64,000 nt of DNA from Cupriavidus sp. BIS7 (GTDB lineage: Bacteria > Pseudomonadota > Gammaproteobacteria > Burkholderiales > Burkholderiaceae), in NCBI RefSeq assembly GCF_000292345.1, contig NZ_ALOU01000027.1:1-64000 (forward strand), in the 5' to 3' direction. The translations under genes were made by a program, and so were the position numbers. Of this stretch, positions 1 through 10,190 are shown piece after piece. Each line of letters starts with the position of its first letter. Positions within the stretch are counted from its first letter, which is position 1. The notes beneath the pieces were generated by a model. The model was not told the origin of the DNA, did no database searches, and worked only from the letters and a program-made list of their open reading frames with translations.

Positions 1-221
1 CACTCGTAGGGCAAATGCTGGCCGAGCCGACCGAAGTCGCACGGTAGCTGGGCTTCCAGGAGATAGTTGAGGTGAGCGGATAACACGGCGCCGCAAAGTT
101 AACACTGCGGCTCACGGTTTACAACCGCTTCTGCGCTAAAAATGAAAAATGCCGTTCAGCCTTAACTGAACGGCATTACAGCTTCGGCTGCCTTTTTTGT
201 TGCCCGCCGATCGCCAGCGGT
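1..221. other. Left-edge stretch without an assignable gene
   Basis: No gene can be assigned here. A short frame on the minus strand runs from a GTG at 86 off the left edge, and a plus-strand frame ends at a TAG at 45-47; neither has a ribosome site or a recognisable product, so both are left uncalled. The stretch contains two GTWWAC sites (GTTAAC at 98-103 and GTTTAC at 117-122) and the terminator of the nagZ operon (148-177). Confidence 0.5.
140..177 (-). terminator. Intrinsic terminator of the nagZ operon
   Basis: A perfect 12-bp stem (AATGCCGTTCAG at 148-159 with CTGAACGGCATT at 166-177, loop CCTTAA). Read on the minus strand it is followed by a T-rich run (TTTTTCATTTTTAG), as expected for a Rho-independent terminator about 45 nt past the nagZ stop codon. 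Confidence 0.8.
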
Positions 222-1271
222 TTACTTGATCAGTTCCAGTTCCTTGAGCTGACGCAGCGCCGCGCGATACTCGGCTTCCTGCTGCAGCTTGTTCCAGTCC
301 AGCGGCCTACGGCGGCCAAACAGCTTGCGGATGCGCCGTTGCGATACCTTGCTGCCTGCCACATCGAGTTCGCCCAGCAACTGGTCCGCGCGTTCCGGGT
401 GGTTGCAGATCAGCACCATGTCGCAGCCCGCCTCAAGCGCGGCACGCGCGGCCTGCGTAACGGTACCGGCCACGCTGGCGCCCTCCATGCTGAGGTCGTC
501 GCTGAAGATCACACCCTCAAAGCCAAGCTGGGTGCGCAGGATATCCTGCAGCCAGAAGCGCGAGAAACCGGCTGGGTTCGGATCGACCTTCGGGTAGATC
601 ACGTGGGCGGGCATCACGGACGCCAGCGCCTGTCCCATCCAGTCGTACGGCCGTGCGTCCTGCGACAGGATCTCTTCGAGCGTGCGCTCGTCAACCGGCA
701 CCGCCACGTGCGAATCGGCTTCGACATGGCCGTGGCCCGGGAAGTGCTTGCCGCAGTTGGCCATGCCGGCCAGCAGCAGGCCATGGGTCAAGTGATTGGC
801 CAGCATGGTCACGACGCGCGGATCGGCATGGAATGCGCGATCGCCAATCACGCCGCTACGGCCGTAGTCCAGATCGAGCACCGGCGTAAAGCTCAGGTCG
901 ATATCGCAGGCACGCAACTCGGCGGCCAGCACATAGCCGCAGGCGATCGCCGCCTTGGTGGCCACCAGCACATCACGATCCCACAGCTCGCCGAGCCGGG
1001 ACATCGCCGGCAGGTGCGTAAAGCCATCTGTCTTTGCGCGTTGCACGCGGCCGCCTTCATGGTCGATGCAGATCAGCACATCGTCACGGACATCGCGAAT
1101 TGCCCGCGTCAGCGCCACCAGTTGCGCGCGTGACTCGAAGTTGCGCGCGAACAGGATCACACCGCCCGTCAACGGATGCGCGATGCGACGCTCATCATCG
1201 GCCGTCAGCGCCTTGCCTACCACATCGAGCACTACCGGACCCGGCCGCTTGCCGGACACTTTCTTGTTCAT
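222..1271 (-). CDS. nagZ: Beta-N-acetylhexosaminidase NagZ (GH3)
   Basis: Cytoplasmic glycoside hydrolase family 3 enzyme that removes N-acetylglucosamine from anhydro-muropeptides during peptidoglycan recycling; in many bacteria this shapes the signal for AmpC induction. The 349-residue protein is of normal single-domain NagZ length. Visible motifs are IDHEGGRVQR (about 69-78, substrate binding), KHFPGHG (175-181) with the following His188 of the flexible catalytic loop, and FSDDLSMEG (256-264), whose first Asp is the expected nucleophile. It is the last gene of the minus-strand lepA-nagZ series and starts 6 nt after the acpS stop. The operon terminator lies just downstream. The assignment is firm from motifs. 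Confidence 0.95.
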   Translation of the reverse strand: MNKKVSGKRPGPVVLDVVGKALTADDERRIAHPLTGGVILFARNFESRAQLVALTRAIRDVRDDVLICIDHEGGRVQRAKTDGFTHLPAMSRLGELWDRDVLVATKAAIACGYVLAAELRACDIDLSFTPVLDLDYGRSGVIGDRAFHADPRVVTMLANHLTHGLLLAGMANCGKHFPGHGHVEADSHVAVPVDERTLEEILSQDARPYDWMGQALASVMPAHVIYPKVDPNPAGFSRFWLQDILRTQLGFEGVIFSDDLSMEGASVAGTVTQAARAALEAGCDMVLICNHPERADQLLGELDVAGSKVSQRRIRKLFGRRRPLDWNKLQQEAEYRAALRQLKELELIK

Positions 1272-1277
1272 ATTGAT

Positions 1278-1709
1278 TCAGTTCGAAGCAGGTTCGGATT
1301 GCGGGCCAGTCGGCTGACCGGTCCGCTCGGCGATCGCAAACGCGACCGCATAGTCATGTTCGTCACTGACACTGACACGGATCGCCAGGCCACGTTCCCG
1401 CACCCAGTCCGCCAGTTCGCCAGTGCATTGCGGCGTGGGCTCGCCCGACGGCAGGTTCAGCAATTCCATCGCGCGCCATGTCATTGGCCAGCGCATACCA
1501 AGGCCGATCGCTTTCGAGAATGCTTCCTTCGCGGCAAAGCGCGTGGCCAGGAAGGCCAGACCGCGCTTCTCGGAGCGCGCCTTGCGTGCGTGATAGATCT
1601 TCAGTTCGCGCGGCCCGAGCACTTTCTCGGCAAAGCGGCCGCGCGTGCGTTCCATCACGCCCTGCACGCGGTCGATCTGGATGATGTCGGTGCCGACGCC
1701 GTAGATCAC
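1278..1709 (-). CDS. acpS: Holo-[acyl-carrier-protein] synthase AcpS
   Basis: Transfers 4'-phosphopantetheine from CoA to the serine of apo-ACP (acpP is encoded at 14389-14628 in this window). The 143-residue protein carries the two metal-binding signatures of the family: GTDIIQIDR near the N-terminus (Asp8) and [12 protein letters not shown] (Glu62). Its ATG overlaps the pdxJ stop codon by 4 nt (ATGA), which fixes the start and implies translational coupling. The pdxJ-acpS order is the same as in many proteobacteria. Confidence 0.95.
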   Translation of the reverse strand: MIYGVGTDIIQIDRVQGVMERTRGRFAEKVLGPRELKIYHARKARSEKRGLAFLATRFAAKEAFSKAIGLGMRWPMTWRAMELLNLPSGEPTPQCTGELADWVRERGLAIRVSVSDEHDYAVAFAIAERTGQPTGPQSEPASN

Positions 1710-2488
1710 GCCGGCTGACCCGGTACGGGGTAACGCGTGCCAAGCCGCGCAGCCACCATGATGGCCTTCATCTCGCGCACGGCGTTCTGCCAGCCGACGA
1801 ACACCGCATGCGCGACGATCGCATGGCCGATGTTCAGTTCCTTGATGCCGGGCAGCGCCGCAATCGGCTGCACGTTCGTGTAGTGCAGGCCGTGGCCGGC
1901 GTTGACGATCAGGCCGTGCTTCTGCCCTGCCTCCACGCCCTCGGCCACACGACGGAACTCCGCAGCCTGCTCGTCAGGGGTGTGTGCATCCGCGTAACGG
2001 CCGGTATGGATCTCGATCACGGGCGCCTTGCACGCGGCCGCTGCAGCAATCTGAACCGGGTCCGCATCAATGAACAGCGAGACGCGGATGCCGGCATCGG
2101 CAAGCTGACGGCACGCGGCGCTGACCTGCTCGAAATGACCCGCCACGTCCAGACCACCCTCGGTAGTCACTTCCTCGCGCTTCTCGGGCACCAGGCAGAC
2201 ATCTTGCGGTTTGATCTCGCAGGCAATATCGAGCATCTCGGACGTGATCGCGCATTCAAGGTTCATGCGCGTGGCCAGCTTCGGCCGCAGCGCACGCACA
2301 TCGGCATCGCGAATGTGGCGGCGGTCCTCGCGCAGATGCAGCGTAATCAGGTCCGCGCCGGCCTCTTCGGCCTGCAGCGCCGCCTGGATCGGATCGGGAT
2401 AGACCGTGCCGCGCGCGTTGCGCAGCGTGGCGACATGGTCGATGTTGACGCCAAGGTCGATAACACCGGGGTTCGCGTGGAAGATCAT
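1706..2488 (-). CDS. pdxJ: Pyridoxine 5'-phosphate synthase PdxJ
   Basis: Condenses 1-deoxy-xylulose 5-phosphate with 3-amino-1-hydroxyacetone 1-phosphate to give pyridoxine 5'-phosphate in the DXP-dependent vitamin B6 route. The 260-residue TIM-barrel protein shows the N-terminal [16 protein letters not shown] segment (13-28), the HLREDRRHI loop (51-59) and the glycine-rich phosphate site near [13 protein letters not shown] at the C-terminus. It lies between recO (27-nt gap) and acpS (4-nt overlap). Confidence 0.95.
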   Translation of the reverse strand: MIFHANPGVIDLGVNIDHVATLRNARGTVYPDPIQAALQAEEAGADLITLHLREDRRHIRDADVRALRPKLATRMNLECAITSEMLDIACEIKPQDVCLVPEKREEVTTEGGLDVAGHFEQVSAACRQLADAGIRVSLFIDADPVQIAAAAACKAPVIEIHTGRYADAHTPDEQAAEFRRVAEGVEAGQKHGLIVNAGHGLHYTNVQPIAALPGIKELNIGHAIVAHAVFVGWQNAVREMKAIMVAARLGTRYPVPGQPA

Positions 2489-2515
2489 GCCGGCTTGCTC
2501 AGAAAAATTGGGGGA

Positions 2516-3421
2516 TCAAAGGTACTGCAGATCGATCAGGATCTGGCGCGTTTTCAGCGGCGCGCCCTGCAGATAATAATGCAGCAGAAACCGCATCAGC
2601 GCACGGCTTTGCAATCCGGTCTGCGCGCGCGAGTAGTCGTCCTGCGCCATATCGAGCAAGGTCTGGCCCGACACCACTGGCCAGCTCGATGGGTCGCTTG
2701 CCTGAGCGCGCCGCACGCCGCGTTCGGGCTGGTAGACGTAGTCGATACCGGGCAGCACGCGCTCGCCCGAAGTGATGCACTGGTCGAACGCCACGGCGAA
2801 CCCCGTTTCCTGCAGCAGTACACGCTCGAAGCTGCGCAACACGAAGCTGGCCGGCTCGCCATGCGAAAGGCGCGTCAGCGTCACCATGTAATGGCGGAAC
2901 AGTGCCGGATGCGCGTCTTCGCGCGGGCAGAACCGCAGCAGCAGTTCGTTCAGGTAAAAGCCGGAAAGCAGCGCATCGCCGGCCAGCGGCAGCATGCCGC
3001 CGACGTACTCGGCCTTGGTCAGCGTCTTGACCTCGCCGCGCCCGCTCCAGGACAGCGCAATCGGATGAAAATGCTGAAGCACCGCGCGCAGCGCCGAATG
3101 CGGGCGCTTGGCGCCTTTCGCGACCATCGCCACGCGGCCGTGATCGCGCGTGAATACATCCAGGACAAGGCTGGTTTCGCGATAGGGATGCGCGTGCAGC
3201 ACGAAGCCTGCTTCGCTGGTAACGCGCAACTCCGACCGTGCGGGCACGATGCGCATCGCGCGGTCCATCATTTCGCGGCCGGCTGCCACTGCCGGGCTGA
3301 CCGCCGCGCTCATGGCCGGGACCGCGCCCGACCCCAGCAACTCGGCAGCCTCCTCGGCAATCGGATCGGCGCTGCGCGTACGCGACGAAGCGGCGCGGCG
3401 CACGTCAGGCATCTTGCTCAC
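2516..3421 (-). CDS. recO: DNA repair protein RecO, with N-terminal extension
   Basis: RecO helps load RecA on SSB-coated single-stranded DNA in the RecFOR pathway. The OB-fold typical of the family begins around residue 65 (segment [21 protein letters not shown]) and is followed by the helical C-terminal region. At 301 residues it is about 60 residues longer than E. coli RecO; the extra N-terminus is Ala/Ser/Arg-rich and looks disordered. The long start is still preferred because its ATG overlaps the era stop as ATGA. An internal start near Met56 is the alternative. Confidence 0.9.
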   Translation of the reverse strand: MSKMPDVRRAASSRTRSADPIAEEAAELLGSGAVPAMSAAVSPAVAAGREMMDRAMRIVPARSELRVTSEAGFVLHAHPYRETSLVLDVFTRDHGRVAMVAKGAKRPHSALRAVLQHFHPIALSWSGRGEVKTLTKAEYVGGMLPLAGDALLSGFYLNELLLRFCPREDAHPALFRHYMVTLTRLSHGEPASFVLRSFERVLLQETGFAVAFDQCITSGERVLPGIDYVYQPERGVRRAQASDPSSWPVVSGQTLLDMAQDDYSRAQTGLQSRALMRFLLHYYLQGAPLKTRQILIDLQYL

Positions 3422-4356
3422 TCGTAGCCGTAGGCGCGCAGTCCGGCTTCGTTATCGGCCCAGCCGCTCTTGACCTTGATCCACATCTCCAGGTAGACCT
3501 TGCCATCGAACAGCTTCTCCATGTCGAGGCGTGCCTCGGTGGATATCTGCTTGAGCTTGCTGCCCTTGTTCCCGATGATCATCGCCTTGTGCGCATCGCG
3601 TTCGACCAGGATCGTCGCGAAGACCCGGCGCAGGCGCCCTTCGGTCTCGAACTTGTCGATCACCACGGTGCTCGTGTACGGCAACTCGTCGCCGGTCCAG
3701 CGAAACACCTTTTCGCGGATGATCTCCGCAGCCAGGAAGCGCTCGCTGCGATCGGTCATCGCGTCCACGTCGTACATTGGCTCGCCTTCCGGCAGGTACG
3801 GACGGATGATCGCCAGCAGACGCTCGATGTGATCGCGCGTCTTGGCGGACATCGGCACCACTTCCGCAAACGGGAAGCGCTGCCCCATCTGCTCCAGGAA
3901 CGGCATCATCACTTCGTAGCGGCCTTCGCCGATACGGTCGAGCTTGTTGCAGACCAGCAGCACCGGGACGTTCTTCGGCAACAGCGACAGCACCTTTTCG
4001 TCGTCGGCACCGAAATAGCCGGCCTCGACGACAAACAGCACGACATCGACAGATGACAGCGTCGACGTGACCGCGCGATTCAGCGAACGGTTCAGCGCGC
4101 TGGCATGCCGGGTCTGGAAACCCGGCGTGTCGGCGAACACATACTGGGCGTCGTCCGTGGTCTGGATACCAACGATGCGATGCCGCGTGGTTTGCGCCTT
4201 GCGTGACGTGATGCTGATCTTCTGGCCGACCAGCGCGTTCATCAGCGTGGACTTGCCAACATTTGGACGGCCAACGATGGCCACCGTGCCGCAGCGAAAT
4301 ACCGCGGCGCCGGACGGGTCCGCCGCATCCTGCTGCGGAGGGAGAGAATCGGTCAT
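3418..4356 (-). CDS. era: GTPase Era
   Basis: Ribosome-assembly GTPase that binds the 3' end of 16S rRNA. The 312-residue protein shows G1 GRPNVGKST (30-38), G3 DTPGF (76-80), G4 NKLD (137-140) and a C-terminal KH domain (around 225-300, with [12 protein letters not shown]). The rnc-era-recO order is widely conserved. It overlaps both neighbours by 4 nt (ATGA), so rnc, era and recO are translated in a coupled series. The first 20 residues are a short Pro/Asp-rich extension. Confidence 0.96.
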   Translation of the reverse strand: MTDSLPPQQDAADPSGAAVFRCGTVAIVGRPNVGKSTLMNALVGQKISITSRKAQTTRHRIVGIQTTDDAQYVFADTPGFQTRHASALNRSLNRAVTSTLSSVDVVLFVVEAGYFGADDEKVLSLLPKNVPVLLVCNKLDRIGEGRYEVMMPFLEQMGQRFPFAEVVPMSAKTRDHIERLLAIIRPYLPEGEPMYDVDAMTDRSERFLAAEIIREKVFRWTGDELPYTSTVVIDKFETEGRLRRVFATILVERDAHKAMIIGNKGSKLKQISTEARLDMEKLFDGKVYLEMWIKVKSGWADNEAGLRAYGYE

Positions 4357-5123
4357 TCCTTCAACCTGAGAGACAACTGGGGATCTGGCGGCGCAGGCTG
4401 CTTGCGCGTCTTGCCCGTACGCTCGGCACGGCTGCGCTTGAGCAGCTGCGGCACCAGTTTCTGAACTTCGTCGAGCGCAAGCTTGGCTGCAGCCTGTTCG
4501 GCGGCACGGCGCGACGCGCCTGTACCGAACACGCGTACCTCCAGTTTAGGCACGATGCATTCGACTTCAAATTGCTGGCTGTGCGCCGCACCGTGCGTGG
4601 CGATGACGTTGTACTGTGGCAGGGCAATCTTGTGGCCCTGCAGATACTCCTGGAGCAGCGTCTTGGCGTCCTTGCCCAGCGTGCGCGGGTCCACCTGCTC
4701 CAGAATGGGGATATACAGCTTGCGGATCAGCGCGCGTGCCGCGTCGAAACCCGCATCGAGGAATACGGCGCCGACGATGGCCTCGAGCGCATCGGCAAGG
4801 ATCGAAGGGCGGCGGAACCCGCCGCTCTTGAGTTCGCCCTCACCCAGCCGCAACGCATCGGAAAGCTGTAGCATCTGTGCAATCTCGTATAGCGCCTGCT
4901 GCTTGACCAGATTGGCGCGCACACGGGAAAGATCGCCCTCGTCGAGCTTGCCGAACATGCCAAAGAGCATATCGGCCACCGCGCAGTTCAGCACCGAGTC
5001 GCCCAGGAACTCAAGGCGCTCATTGTGCTGGGCGCTATGGCTGCGATGCGTGAGCGCCTGCTGCAGCAATTCGGGCTTGCTGAATCGGTAGCCGAGACGT
5101 TGCTGCAAGGCGTCGAGGGTCAT
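4353..5123 (-). CDS. rnc: Ribonuclease III
   Basis: Double-strand-specific endoribonuclease for rRNA and mRNA processing. The signature [13 protein letters not shown] is at 34-46, with metal ligands Glu38 and Asp42; the second acidic pair is Asp111 and Glu114 in [17 protein letters not shown]-terminal double-stranded RNA-binding domain covers about 158-228. The remaining roughly 25 residues form a Lys/Arg/Pro-rich tail. Length (256) is slightly above that of E. coli because of this tail. It starts 8 nt after the stop of the DUF4845 gene. Confidence 0.96.
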   Translation of the reverse strand: MTLDALQQRLGYRFSKPELLQQALTHRSHSAQHNERLEFLGDSVLNCAVADMLFGMFGKLDEGDLSRVRANLVKQQALYEIAQMLQLSDALRLGEGELKSGGFRRPSILADALEAIVGAVFLDAGFDAARALIRKLYIPILEQVDPRTLGKDAKTLLQEYLQGHKIALPQYNVIATHGAAHSQQFEVECIVPKLEVRVFGTGASRRAAEQAAAKLALDEVQKLVPQLLKRSRAERTGKTRKQPAPPDPQLSLRLKE

Positions 5124-5130
5124 GTGGTTA

Positions 5131-5520
5131 CTACGTTCCCGAATAGGTAATCAAAAAGCTCAACGGACCGTAGATTGGCACTTCGGTCCGGTACTCGAAA
5201 CCGATCGAGCGAATCCGGCCACCTTCATCCTCGGTGATGTCCAGATCGTCGCCCTTGATCGAAGTAATGCGATCTATATAGGCCTGCTTGTTGAAATTGG
5301 CGATGGCGTCCGCCCGATTGCTCGAGGTGTCCATGGCGTACTTGGCCGCTCGCTTGACGGAAAAATACTCCAGCAGACTGGGAATCGTCTTCATCGCAGG
5401 CAGCGCCACCGCTCCCACGATAATGATGACAACCAGAAGCGATCCCAACGAGAACCCGCGTGATTTTCGAATCACACCAACGCGAGCACTTCCCCCAAAA
5501 CCCAAAAGCTTTTGACCCAT
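5131..5520 (-). CDS. DUF4845 single-pass membrane protein
   Basis: A 129-residue protein placed between lepB and rnc, as is usual in beta- and gammaproteobacteria; its function is not established. One membrane segment is visible at about 24-45 ([19 protein letters not shown]), followed by a short periplasmic-type domain with a YxxY-like C-terminus. The start used here is the ATG at 5520 because GAGGGAAG lies just upstream; a longer in-frame start 13 codons earlier has no such site. The position suggests a link to protein export or to membrane-associated RNA processing, which is inference only. Confidence 0.8.
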   Translation of the reverse strand: MGQKLLGFGGSARVGVIRKSRGFSLGSLLVVIIIVGAVALPAMKTIPSLLEYFSVKRAAKYAMDTSSNRADAIANFNKQAYIDRITSIKGDDLDITEDEGGRIRSIGFEYRTEVPIYGPLSFLITYSGT

Positions 5521-5572
5521 GTTGCGCTTCCCTCTTATTGAGTGTCTTGCGCCGCGCAAAGCCGCCAGTTCG

Positions 5573-6472
5573 TTATTTGAACGACCCTACGCGTCCGAAA
5601 TTACCCAGATTCATCCAGATCATGAACGCCTTGCCGACGATGTTCTGGTCCGGCACGAAACCCCAGTATCTGGAATCCAGGCTGTTATCCCGGTTGTCAC
5701 CCATTACAAAATAGTGACCTTCCGGCACTTTACACGTCACACCCTGCTGATTGTAAGTGCAGTTCTCGCGGAACGGAAAATCCGGATCCGCGCCAGCCAC
5801 GAAGGCCGGGCGATCGGTGTCGTTGAGAATGCCATGCTCGGGGCCGCCCGGCAGCTTTTCGACGAAATGCTTCGAGTATGCCAGGCGCTCCTCATCGAGA
5901 TAATCAGGCAAGGCGCTGTAATCGGCCGGCTTGCCATTGATGGTCAGCGTCTTGTTCTCGTACTTCACCACGTCGCCGGGAACGCCGATCACGCGCTTGA
6001 TGTAGTCGAGCGACTCATCCTTCGGATAGCGGAACACCATGACATCGCCGCGTTGCGGCTCGCCCACGTTGATGATCTTCTTGTTCACCACCGGCAGGCG
6101 AATACCGTAGTCATACTTGTTGACGAGGATGAAGTCGCCGATCAGCAGCGTGGGGATCATCGATCCGGACGGGATCTTGAACGGTTCCACCACGAACGAT
6201 CGCAGCACGAATACGGCCAGGATCACAGGGAAGAAGCTCGCCGAGTACTCGAGCCACCAAGGCTGGCGCAACTTTTCCTCGGCCAGCTTGGCGCGCGATT
6301 TGTCCAGATCGGACGCACCCTGCATGGCTTGCATGTCGGTACGCCGTGCGTCGAACTCGGCAAGCGCAAGCTGCGCTACGCTGCGGCGCTGGCGTTCGAA
6401 CACCAGCTTGTCCGCGACCCAGGCAATGCCCGTAATGACCACCAGCACAAAAAGGATCAGTGCAAAATTCAT
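5573..6472 (-). CDS. lepB: Signal peptidase I (LepB)
   Basis: Inner-membrane serine protease that cleaves Sec and Tat signal peptides. Two N-terminal membrane segments are visible (about 2-22 and 77-95), followed by the periplasmic catalytic domain with IPSGSM (catalytic Ser104) and YIKRVIGVPGD (catalytic Lys159), and by the GDNRDNSLDSRYWG box near 255. The cytoplasmic loop between the membrane segments is highly charged. It is 45 nt downstream of lepA, as in many proteobacteria. Confidence 0.96.
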   Translation of the reverse strand: MNFALILFVLVVITGIAWVADKLVFERQRRSVAQLALAEFDARRTDMQAMQGASDLDKSRAKLAEEKLRQPWWLEYSASFFPVILAVFVLRSFVVEPFKIPSGSMIPTLLIGDFILVNKYDYGIRLPVVNKKIINVGEPQRGDVMVFRYPKDESLDYIKRVIGVPGDVVKYENKTLTINGKPADYSALPDYLDEERLAYSKHFVEKLPGGPEHGILNDTDRPAFVAGADPDFPFRENCTYNQQGVTCKVPEGHYFVMGDNRDNSLDSRYWGFVPDQNIVGKAFMIWMNLGNFGRVGSFK

Positions 6473-6517
6473 GACGGCTTCGAGTGATGTCGATGTCTTG
6501 TTATGGCTTGGATGCGT

Positions 6518-8311
6518 TTACTTGTCGTCCACCTGCAGGATGGCCAGGAACGCCTCCTGCGGGATCTCGACGGTGCCCACCTGCTTCATCCGCTTCTTGC
6601 CTGCTTTCTGCTTTTCCAGCAGCTTCTTCTTTCGGGAAATATCACCGCCGTAGCACTTGGCCAGCACGTTCTTGCGCAGCGCCTTGACGTTCTCACGCGC
6701 AATGATGTTGGAGCCGATCGCGGCCTGGATGGCAACGTCGTACATCTGGCGCGGAATGATCTCACGCATCTTGGCAGCCACTTCGCGGCCGCGGTATTGC
6801 GAATTCGAACGGTGCACGATCACGGACAGCGCGTCGACCTTGTCGCTGTTGATCAGGATATCGACCTTGACCACATCCGACTGGCGATATTCCTTGAACT
6901 CGTAGTCCATCGACGCATAACCGCGCGACACCGATTTCAGCCGGTCGAAGAAGTCCATCACGATCTCCGCCATCGGGATCTCGTAGGTGAGCTGCACCTG
7001 CTTGCCGTGGTAACTCATGTTGATCTGGTTGCCACGCTTCTGCGTGCACAGCGTGATCACCGAGCCGACATAGTCTTGCGGCATGTACAGGTTGACCGTG
7101 ACGATCGGTTCGAGAATGGCCTCGATCCGACTCGGATCGGGCATCTTGGCCGGGTTCTCGACGGTCACCATGGAACCGTCACGGAGCTGAACCTGGTAGA
7201 CCACGGTCGGCGCGGTCGTGATCAGGTCCATGTCGAATTCACGCTCCAGGCGTTCCTGCACGATTTCCATGTGCAGCAGGCCCAGGAAGCCGCAGCGGAA
7301 GCCGAAGCCGAGTGCCTGCGAGACTTCCGGCTCGAACTGCAGCGATGCGTCGTTCAGGCGCAGCTTTTCCAGCGATTCGCGCAGCGCTTCGTACTGGTTC
7401 GACTCCACGGGATACAGGCCCGCGAACACCTGCGGCTTGACTTCCTTGAAGCCTGGCAGCGGCGCTTCGGCGCGGCGATTCGTGGTGGTGATCGTGTCGC
7501 CAACCTTGGCAGCCTTCAGTTCCTTGATGCCGGCGATCACAAAGCCTACCTGCCCGGCCGTCAGTTCGTCACGCTGAACCGACTTCGGCGAGAACACACC
7601 GACCTGCTCCACCAGGTGCTGGGCGCCGGTGGCCATCAGCAGGATCTTGTCCTTGGTGCGCAGCGTGCCGTTGACAACGCGCACGAGCATCACTACGCCC
7701 ACGTAGTTGTCGAACCACGAGTCGATGATCAGTGCCTGCAGCGGCGCGGCGGGATCGCCCTTGGGCGGCGGAACCTTGGCGATCAGCGCCTCGATCACGT
7801 CCTCCACGCCCTGCCCGGTCTTGGCGGAACAGGGGGTTGCGTCGCTCGCATCGATGCCGATGACGTCTTCGATTTCCTGCTTCGCGTTGTCGGGATCGGC
7901 CTGCGGCAGGTCGATCTTGTTGAGAACGGGCACCACTTCCACGCCGAGTTCGATGGCGGTGTAGCAGTTCGCCACGGTCTGCGCTTCCACGCCCTGCGAG
8001 GCGTCGACCACAAGCAGCGCACCTTCACATGCCGACAGCGAGCGGCTGACTTCGTAGCTGAAGTCGACGTGTCCCGGCGTATCGATCAGGTTCAGGTTAT
8101 AGACCTTGCCGTCACGCGCCTGGTAGCTCAACGCGGCCGTCTGGGCCTTGATGGTGATGCCGCGCTCTTTCTCGATGTCCATCGAATCGAGCACCTGCGC
8201 TTCCATCTCGCGATCGGACAGCCCGCCACAGCGCTGAATGATCCGGTCGGCCAGGGTGGATTTGCCGTGGTCGATGTGGGCAATGATCGAGAAATTACGA
8301 ATATGGTCCAT
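6518..8311 (-). CDS. lepA: Elongation factor 4 (LepA)
   Basis: Ribosome-associated translational GTPase that acts on stalled or mistranslocated ribosomes and in initiation or 30S biogenesis. The 597-residue protein has the usual length. G1 AHIDHGKST is at 11-19, followed by G3 DTPGHVDF and G4 NKID, and the LepA-specific C-terminal domain ([15 protein letters not shown]) is intact. A GTWWAC site (GTTTAC, 6516-6521) spans the stop codon. The gene lies between the terminator of mucD upstream and lepB downstream. Confidence 0.97.
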   Translation of the reverse strand: MDHIRNFSIIAHIDHGKSTLADRIIQRCGGLSDREMEAQVLDSMDIEKERGITIKAQTAALSYQARDGKVYNLNLIDTPGHVDFSYEVSRSLSACEGALLVVDASQGVEAQTVANCYTAIELGVEVVPVLNKIDLPQADPDNAKQEIEDVIGIDASDATPCSAKTGQGVEDVIEALIAKVPPPKGDPAAPLQALIIDSWFDNYVGVVMLVRVVNGTLRTKDKILLMATGAQHLVEQVGVFSPKSVQRDELTAGQVGFVIAGIKELKAAKVGDTITTTNRRAEAPLPGFKEVKPQVFAGLYPVESNQYEALRESLEKLRLNDASLQFEPEVSQALGFGFRCGFLGLLHMEIVQERLEREFDMDLITTAPTVVYQVQLRDGSMVTVENPAKMPDPSRIEAILEPIVTVNLYMPQDYVGSVITLCTQKRGNQINMSYHGKQVQLTYEIPMAEIVMDFFDRLKSVSRGYASMDYEFKEYRQSDVVKVDILINSDKVDALSVIVHRSNSQYRGREVAAKMREIIPRQMYDVAIQAAIGSNIIARENVKALRKNVLAKCYGGDISRKKKLLEKQKAGKKRMKQVGTVEIPQEAFLAILQVDDK

Positions 8312-8495
8312 CTAACGTTCTGGGAAGCACCGGCGCGGCCCAGGTGGGTCAGTCGGGCGCAGGAGCTGGAAAAAGGTGGGACGCGCAACGCGCGCCGATC
8401 CGGGATTTTACAGGATTTTCAAGGACTTCCGTCCGCGAAATGATCGGGGCCGTGCCTCCTGCAGCCCCACCGGAATGCAGCTTGACGCACCCATC

Positions 8496-8531
8496 AAAAA
8501 AAGATCGCGCCGGAGGTTGTCCGGCGCGATC
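8496..8531 (-). terminator. Intrinsic terminator after mucD
   Basis: Perfect 11-bp stem GATCGCGCCGG (8503-8513) with CCGGCGCGATC (8521-8531), loop AGGTTGT. On the minus strand it is followed by TTTTTTTGATG. It separates the rpoE-rseA-rseB-mucD unit from lepA, so lepA must have its own promoter in 8312-8495; I could not identify a convincing one there. Confidence 0.85.
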
Positions 8532-8552
8532 TCTTGGCTTCGGCCAGAAGCG

Positions 8553-10061
8553 TCAGCGCGCCTGTGTCGGACGCAGCGTCAGCACCTGGGTGGCATCGCC
8601 GCGCCGCACGAATACGGCAGCCATCTTGTTCTTGTCCAGGCCCTTGACGAGTTCGTTGAACTGTTTCGAGCCGGTCACGTCCGTATCGCCGAGCCGCAGG
8701 ATGATGTCGCCCGGACGAATTCCGGCGCGCGCGGCGGGGCCGTCCGCCGTATCGACCTCGACACCCGACTTGACCTTGAGCTCACGCAGGCGCGCCTCGG
8801 GGATATCGTTGACGATCAGCCCAAGCGCGTTCGGCTTCGGCGCCGGGGCGACGTCCTCGCCACTGCCATTGCGCTTGTCGCCACGCCGGGACGCGGTGCG
8901 CGCATTATCCGGCTCGAGTTCGGTCACGGTAATCATCACCTCGCGCGACTGCCCCTTGCGCCACACCTGCATCGGTACGCGCGCGCCGGGCTTGGTATCG
9001 CCGACCATGCGCGGCAGGTCCGAAGCCTTTTCGATATCGCGGCCGTTGTACTTCAGGATGATGTCGCCAGGCTCGATGCCCGCCTTCTCGGCCGGACCGC
9101 CAGGCTCGACGCTGCCAACCAGGGCGCCACGCGCGCGGCCCAGGCCGAGCGAATCCGCCACTTCCTTGGTCACATCGCCAATAGCCACTGCAATGCGGCC
9201 GCGCGTCACCTTGCCCGTCGCCTTCAGTTGCTCGGTCACGCGCATGGCCTCGTCGATCGGAATTGCAAACGAGATGCCCATGTAACCGCCACTACGGCTG
9301 TAGATCTGGGAATTGATACCGATGACTTCGCCACGCAGGTTGATCAGCGGGCCGCCCGAGTTGCCAGGGTTCACCGCCACGTCGGTCTGGATGAACGGCA
9401 GGTAGTCGCCGGTATCACGGCCCTTGGCCGAAACGATACCCGCGGTCACGCTGTTGTCGAGACCGAACGGCGAGCCGATCGCCAGCACCCATTCGCCCGG
9501 GCGGATCTTGTCCGAGTCACCAAGCGGCAGACGGGGCAGACCCGTCGCATCGATCTTGAGGAGCGCCACGTCCGTACGCTTGTCCGAGCCAATCAGCTTG
9601 GCCTTGAATTCGCGCTTGTCCGGCAAGGTCACGTAGATGGTATCGGCGTCGGCCACCACGTGGGCGTTGGTCATGACATAGCCGTCCTGGCTGATGATGA
9701 AGCCCGAACCAACACCACGACTCTGTTCTTCGCCCTGCCCCTGGCCTTGGCCTTGACCTTGCGGAGGCTGGCCGCGGCGCGGCGGGGTAGGCATGCCCGG
9801 CATCGGCACGCCGAAGAAGCGGCGGAAGAATTCCGCCATTTCGTCATCGTCGGGAGAATTGCCGCCGCGGGAGCGCACACGCTCCGTGGTGCGAATATTC
9901 ACAACCGCCGGGCTAGCCTTTTCGACCAGATCGGTAAAGTCAGGCAGGTTGTAGTTCTGGGCAGCCGCCTGGGCATGCCCCAATTCGGAAACAGCCGGAC
10001 CGAACACGAGCATGGCCACCATGACCACGACCCGCGCCAGGGCTGGGGATCTGGAAATCAT
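8553..10061 (-). CDS. mucD: Periplasmic Do-type serine protease MucD/DegP
   Basis: HtrA-family protease and chaperone for misfolded envelope proteins. An N-terminal signal peptide (about 1-32) is followed by the trypsin-like domain with catalytic His134 (TNAHVV), Asp164 (TDVALL) and Ser235 (GNSGGP), then two PDZ domains (about 280-370 and 410-495). A Pro/Arg/Gly linker with a (QG)n run near 101-111 precedes the protease core. The ATG at 10061 is preferred because GGGAG lies 8 nt upstream; a TTG two codons earlier is too close to it. Being last in rpoE-rseA-rseB-mucD matches the sigma-E regulon of other beta- and gammaproteobacteria. Confidence 0.93.
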   Translation of the reverse strand: MISRSPALARVVVMVAMLVFGPAVSELGHAQAAAQNYNLPDFTDLVEKASPAVVNIRTTERVRSRGGNSPDDDEMAEFFRRFFGVPMPGMPTPPRRGQPPQGQGQGQGQGEEQSRGVGSGFIISQDGYVMTNAHVVADADTIYVTLPDKREFKAKLIGSDKRTDVALLKIDATGLPRLPLGDSDKIRPGEWVLAIGSPFGLDNSVTAGIVSAKGRDTGDYLPFIQTDVAVNPGNSGGPLINLRGEVIGINSQIYSRSGGYMGISFAIPIDEAMRVTEQLKATGKVTRGRIAVAIGDVTKEVADSLGLGRARGALVGSVEPGGPAEKAGIEPGDIILKYNGRDIEKASDLPRMVGDTKPGARVPMQVWRKGQSREVMITVTELEPDNARTASRRGDKRNGSGEDVAPAPKPNALGLIVNDIPEARLRELKVKSGVEVDTADGPAARAGIRPGDIILRLGDTDVTGSKQFNELVKGLDKNKMAAVFVRRGDATQVLTLRPTQAR

Positions 10062-10095
10062 CGACAAAACTCCCGGAGATCAGCGAGAAACGGAT

Positions 10096-10132
10096 GCTTC
10101 GCAGCACATGAAACCGGGGACGCCTGCGAAGC
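10096..10132. other. Hairpin between rseB and mucD
   Basis: Perfect 9-bp arms, GCTTCGCAG (10096-10104) and CTGCGAAGC (10124-10132), with a 19-nt loop, inside the 129-bp rseB-mucD gap and about 35 nt before the mucD start. There is no T-run. It may set mRNA stability or affect mucD translation. Confidence 0.45.
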
Positions 10133-10190
10133 GCACTGCCTGGCGGGCCGGTACGAGACTGCTGCCTCGTCGCCGGCACACCAGTTTCGC

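Noticed and set aside
1-86. Partial protein-coding gene at the left edge (minus strand from a GTG at 86)
   Set aside because: No ribosome site, no recognisable family, and a competing plus-strand frame of similar quality; too short to decide.
6503-8443. 646-codon open frame antisense to lepA
   Set aside because: A shadow of lepA codon bias: rich in His, Arg, Val and Asp, with no recognisable domain.
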